DNA of 64,000 nucleotides from Limnohabitans sp. JirII-31 (lineage in GTDB: Bacteria; Pseudomonadota; Gammaproteobacteria; Burkholderiales; Burkholderiaceae_C): assembly GCF_002778315.1 (NCBI RefSeq), contig NZ_NESA01000014.1:1-64000 (forward strand), in the 5' to 3' direction. Position 1 is the first letter of the stretch, and each line of letters begins with the position of its first letter. The notes under the pieces are model-generated. The model ran no database searches. It had not been told where the DNA came from and saw only the letters and a list, made by a program, of their open reading frames with translations. This document shows positions 62,376 through 64,000 of this stretch, one piece after another. The position numbers were made by a program, and so were the translations under genes.

Positions 62376-63461
62376 TTATTTGTTGGCGCCAGAGGCAGGA
62401 ACGGTGGCTTCGGGTTGTGCGCCCAGCAAGCCCGCTTGCACAGGGTCCACGGCCACGCGGTCTTGCGGCAGCAAACCCGCCAACACCTCGACTTGACCTT
62501 GCCCTAAGTTGCTGCCCAAACGCACCACACGCATGACAAAACCAGAGCCGCCGGCCACATACACCGCAGTGAGTTCGCCACGGCGCAACACAGCCGTTGC
62601 AGGCAGCGTGATGCGCTGGCTGGCGCCACCCACAAAGCGCACGCGCACTTGCTGACCCGGCACCCAAGCTGCGCCGGGCATGTTGGGCACATCCAAGCGC
62701 CATTGCAGGGTTTGCGACAAGGCGTCGGCGGCGGGCAGCAACTGCTGGGCGATGGGTTGGACCCATTCGCCCCCACTTGACGTGGGTTGTTGCACCTCGA
62801 CCTGTGTGGCCGCACGTGTGCTGGCCAGTTGCGAGACGCCCACACGCACCACCACGCGGTAGGCCGTGGGCGCATACATGCTCAGCAGCGGCTTGCCAGG
62901 CACGGCCAAATCACCCGCTTGCACCAGGGTGTCCGACACATAGCCATCGTAAGGCGCGGTGACACGGGTGAACTCTTGCGACAAGGCCGACTGACGCGTC
63001 CCCGCACTGGCTTGGTCACGCCCAGCTTGGGCGGCTTTGAGCTGCAATTCTGCGGTGTCGAGTGCCGCTTGGCTGACAAAGCCCTTGGCTTGCAAATCAC
63101 GGGTGCGCGACACATTCAATTGCGCGTTGCGCAACTCCGAGTCGCTTTGCACCCACTGGGCCTGGCTGCGTTGTACGCCGGTTTGGGTTTCGCGGTCGTC
63201 CACCGTGGCCAACAGTTGCCCCGCTTTGACATAGTCGCCCGCCTTGACCACCAAGGCCGACACACGGCCTGACACTTGCGCTGACACCAAACTTTGCTTG
63301 ATGGGTTCCACCACACCGTCGATCTCAACACCGGTTGCCACCGACTTTGGGCCTGCGGTGACCACCGGCACACGCACAGGGTCTGCGGCCCAGGCATTTG
63401 CTAACGCGCCAGCCAAGCTCAACGTGACAAACCATCGGTGGGTCCATGAGGGGTTCAACAT
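62376..63461 (-). CDS. RND efflux periplasmic adaptor (membrane fusion protein)
   Basis: A 361-residue adaptor; signal peptide ends ANAWAAD. Barrel-sandwich/lipoyl halves at VSAQVSGRVSALVVKAGDYVKAGQLLATVDD and RVTAPYDGYVSDTLVQAGDLA flank a helical hairpin (about 95-150); the beta-barrel and membrane-proximal domains follow. GGAG precedes the ATG, which overlaps the arsR stop by 7 nt. It links the pump to an outer-membrane channel encoded elsewhere. Confidence 0.9.
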   Translation of the reverse strand: MLNPSWTHRWFVTLSLAGALANAWAADPVRVPVVTAGPKSVATGVEIDGVVEPIKQSLVSAQVSGRVSALVVKAGDYVKAGQLLATVDDRETQTGVQRSQAQWVQSDSELRNAQLNVSRTRDLQAKGFVSQAALDTAELQLKAAQAGRDQASAGTRQSALSQEFTRVTAPYDGYVSDTLVQAGDLAVPGKPLLSMYAPTAYRVVVRVGVSQLASTRAATQVEVQQPTSSGGEWVQPIAQQLLPAADALSQTLQWRLDVPNMPGAAWVPGQQVRVRFVGGASQRITLPATAVLRRGELTAVYVAGGSGFVMRVVRLGSNLGQGQVEVLAGLLPQDRVAVDPVQAGLLGAQPEATVPASGANK

Positions 63462-63790
63462 GTGATCTCCTTGGCGTTGATGCCGCAAAACTGTGTGTAC
63501 AGAACCTGCATGACATGCAAAGCGATGTCACTGTTGATTTGGTAATAAATGTTTTTGCCTTCACGGCGGGTGCTGACCAACTGTTCATCGCGCAACACAC
63601 CGAGTTGTTGCGACAAGGTCGGCTGCACGATGCCCAACAAGGCTTCCAGCTCACTCACGCAGTGCTCACCCTGTGCCAGCTGGCACAACAGCATCAAGCG
63701 GTCGGCGTTGGACAAGGTTTTCAACAAGCGGCACGCCTGGTTGGCCGAGACGCGCATGGCACTCAAATCGATGGTGGCAGGAGTTGACAT
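63455..63790 (-). CDS. ArsR-family thiol-sensing repressor, BigR/SqrR type (second)
   Basis: A 111-residue winged-helix repressor, strikingly like the one at 32970: the HTH stretch CVSELEALLGIVQPTLSQQL and the wing STRREGKNIYYQI are nearly unchanged. Cysteines C20, C36, C44 and C102 line up with its four, plus C111 at the end. C44 and C102 are the expected sulfide/persulfide-sensing pair. It is the first gene of the RND operon and probably represses it. AAAGG precedes the ATG. Confidence 0.9.
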   Translation of the reverse strand: MSTPATIDLSAMRVSANQACRLLKTLSNADRLMLLCQLAQGEHCVSELEALLGIVQPTLSQQLGVLRDEQLVSTRREGKNIYYQINSDIALHVMQVLYTQFCGINAKEITC

Positions 63791-63816
63791 AGGTCACCTT
63801 TAAATCATCAACTAAT

Positions 63817-63838
63817 AATATATCACAATATATATTGT
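63817..63838. promoter_or_regulatory. AT-rich palindrome, candidate operator of the RND operon
   Basis: Overlapping symmetric sites: AATATAT with ATATATT (63817-63836) and the perfect 14-bp ACAATATATATTGT (63825-63838). It lies 26-47 nt upstream of the arsR start in the gap shared with tag. Similar in AT content and symmetry to the site at 32910. Confidence 0.6.
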
Positions 63839-63911
63839 TTATTGGTGAATTAATCGCTGGCGCAGCCAAGCTCGCGCGAGCGCCTAGACTATGAACAAGC
63901 AAAGGAGTTGT

Positions 63912-64000
63912 ATGCAACGCTGTCCCTGGTGCGAGGGCTTTGACCTCTACCGCCACTACCACGACACAGAGTGGGGCGTGCCCCTGCGCAATGACGCAGC
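63912..64000 (+). CDS. tag: DNA-3-methyladenine glycosylase I, 5' end only
   Basis: The first 29 codons, cut by the window edge. MQRCPWCEGFDLYRHYHDTE with the following WGVPL matches the start of Tag, including the zinc-ligand cysteine C4 and H17. The enzyme removes 3-methyladenine from DNA. AAAGGAG precedes the ATG. Divergent from the arsR-RND operon. Confidence 0.85.
   Translation, partial: MQRCPWCEGFDLYRHYHDTEWGVPLRNDA

Overview
The window looks like chromosomal DNA of a betaproteobacterium of the order Burkholderiales, most likely family Comamonadaceae (Limnohabitans/Rhodoferax-type freshwater relatives). This is an inference. It rests on four Bug-type (TctC) periplasmic binding proteins, the BztA/AapJ-type amino-acid system, an ssu operon ending in ssuF, moderately high GC with GC-rich third positions, and dense operons joined by ATGA overlaps. 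I see no rRNA, tRNA, CRISPR array, transposase, integrase or phage gene. The last gene (tag) is cut by the window edge.

Layout. 0-2.4 kb: an AT-richer block with a small unknown protein, an ATP-grasp-like protein and an XRE regulator. 2.5-5.4 kb: an EamA exporter coupled to soxXYZA. 5.5-11.5 kb, minus strand: a two-subunit molybdenum hydroxylase, a SulP transporter fused to a cyclic-nucleotide-binding domain, and a secreted alpha/beta hydrolase. 11.6-16.7 kb: a PqqU-like TonB receptor, a PQQ-type sorbosone dehydrogenase, a dihaem cytochrome c and a Bug protein. 16.7-19.6 kb: MarR, a LivK-type binding protein and a Rieske oxygenase. 19.6-28.2 kb: LysR and a nine-gene catabolic operon (LigI-like hydrolase, SDR, three Bug proteins, two cysteine-free CMD proteins, an EthD-like protein, a LeuB-like dehydrogenase). 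28.3-29.8 kb: an amidohydrolase and a DUF2892 membrane protein with a structured leader.

29.8-35.1 kb is a divergent sulfide/persulfide island around a BigR/SqrR-type repressor and an AT-rich palindrome. One arm carries persulfide dioxygenase, an AhpD-like protein, a methyltransferase and an MFS protein. The other carries the repressor, two YeeE/YedE halves and a dienelactone hydrolase. 35.1-39.6 kb is the sulfate ABC operon (hydrolase-sbp-cysT-cysW-cysA). 39.7-42.7 kb has a Nit-type amidase, an eRF1-like protein, a slipin and a secreted polysaccharide deacetylase with no standard start codon that preserves its signal peptide. 42.7-50.7 kb holds general amino-acid transport genes (aapJ, then aapQMP) separated by an acetoacetate decarboxylase/CoA-transferase pair, an SDR and a SOUL haem-binding protein. 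50.7-57.7 kb is a complete sulfonate operon (sbp-ssuE-ssuA-ssuA-ssuD-ssuC-ssuB-ssuF). 57.8-64 kb has a MenA-like prenyltransferase, then an RND efflux operon (arsR-MFP-RND-DUF2892) led by a second BigR-type repressor, and the start of tag.

The unifying theme is sulfur: uptake of sulfate and sulfonates, a partial thiosulfate-oxidising Sox set, persulfide detoxification and two closely related thiol-type ArsR sensors. The second theme is scavenging of organic acids, amino acids and possibly PQQ, with several orphan binding proteins and oxidative enzymes whose partners lie outside the window.
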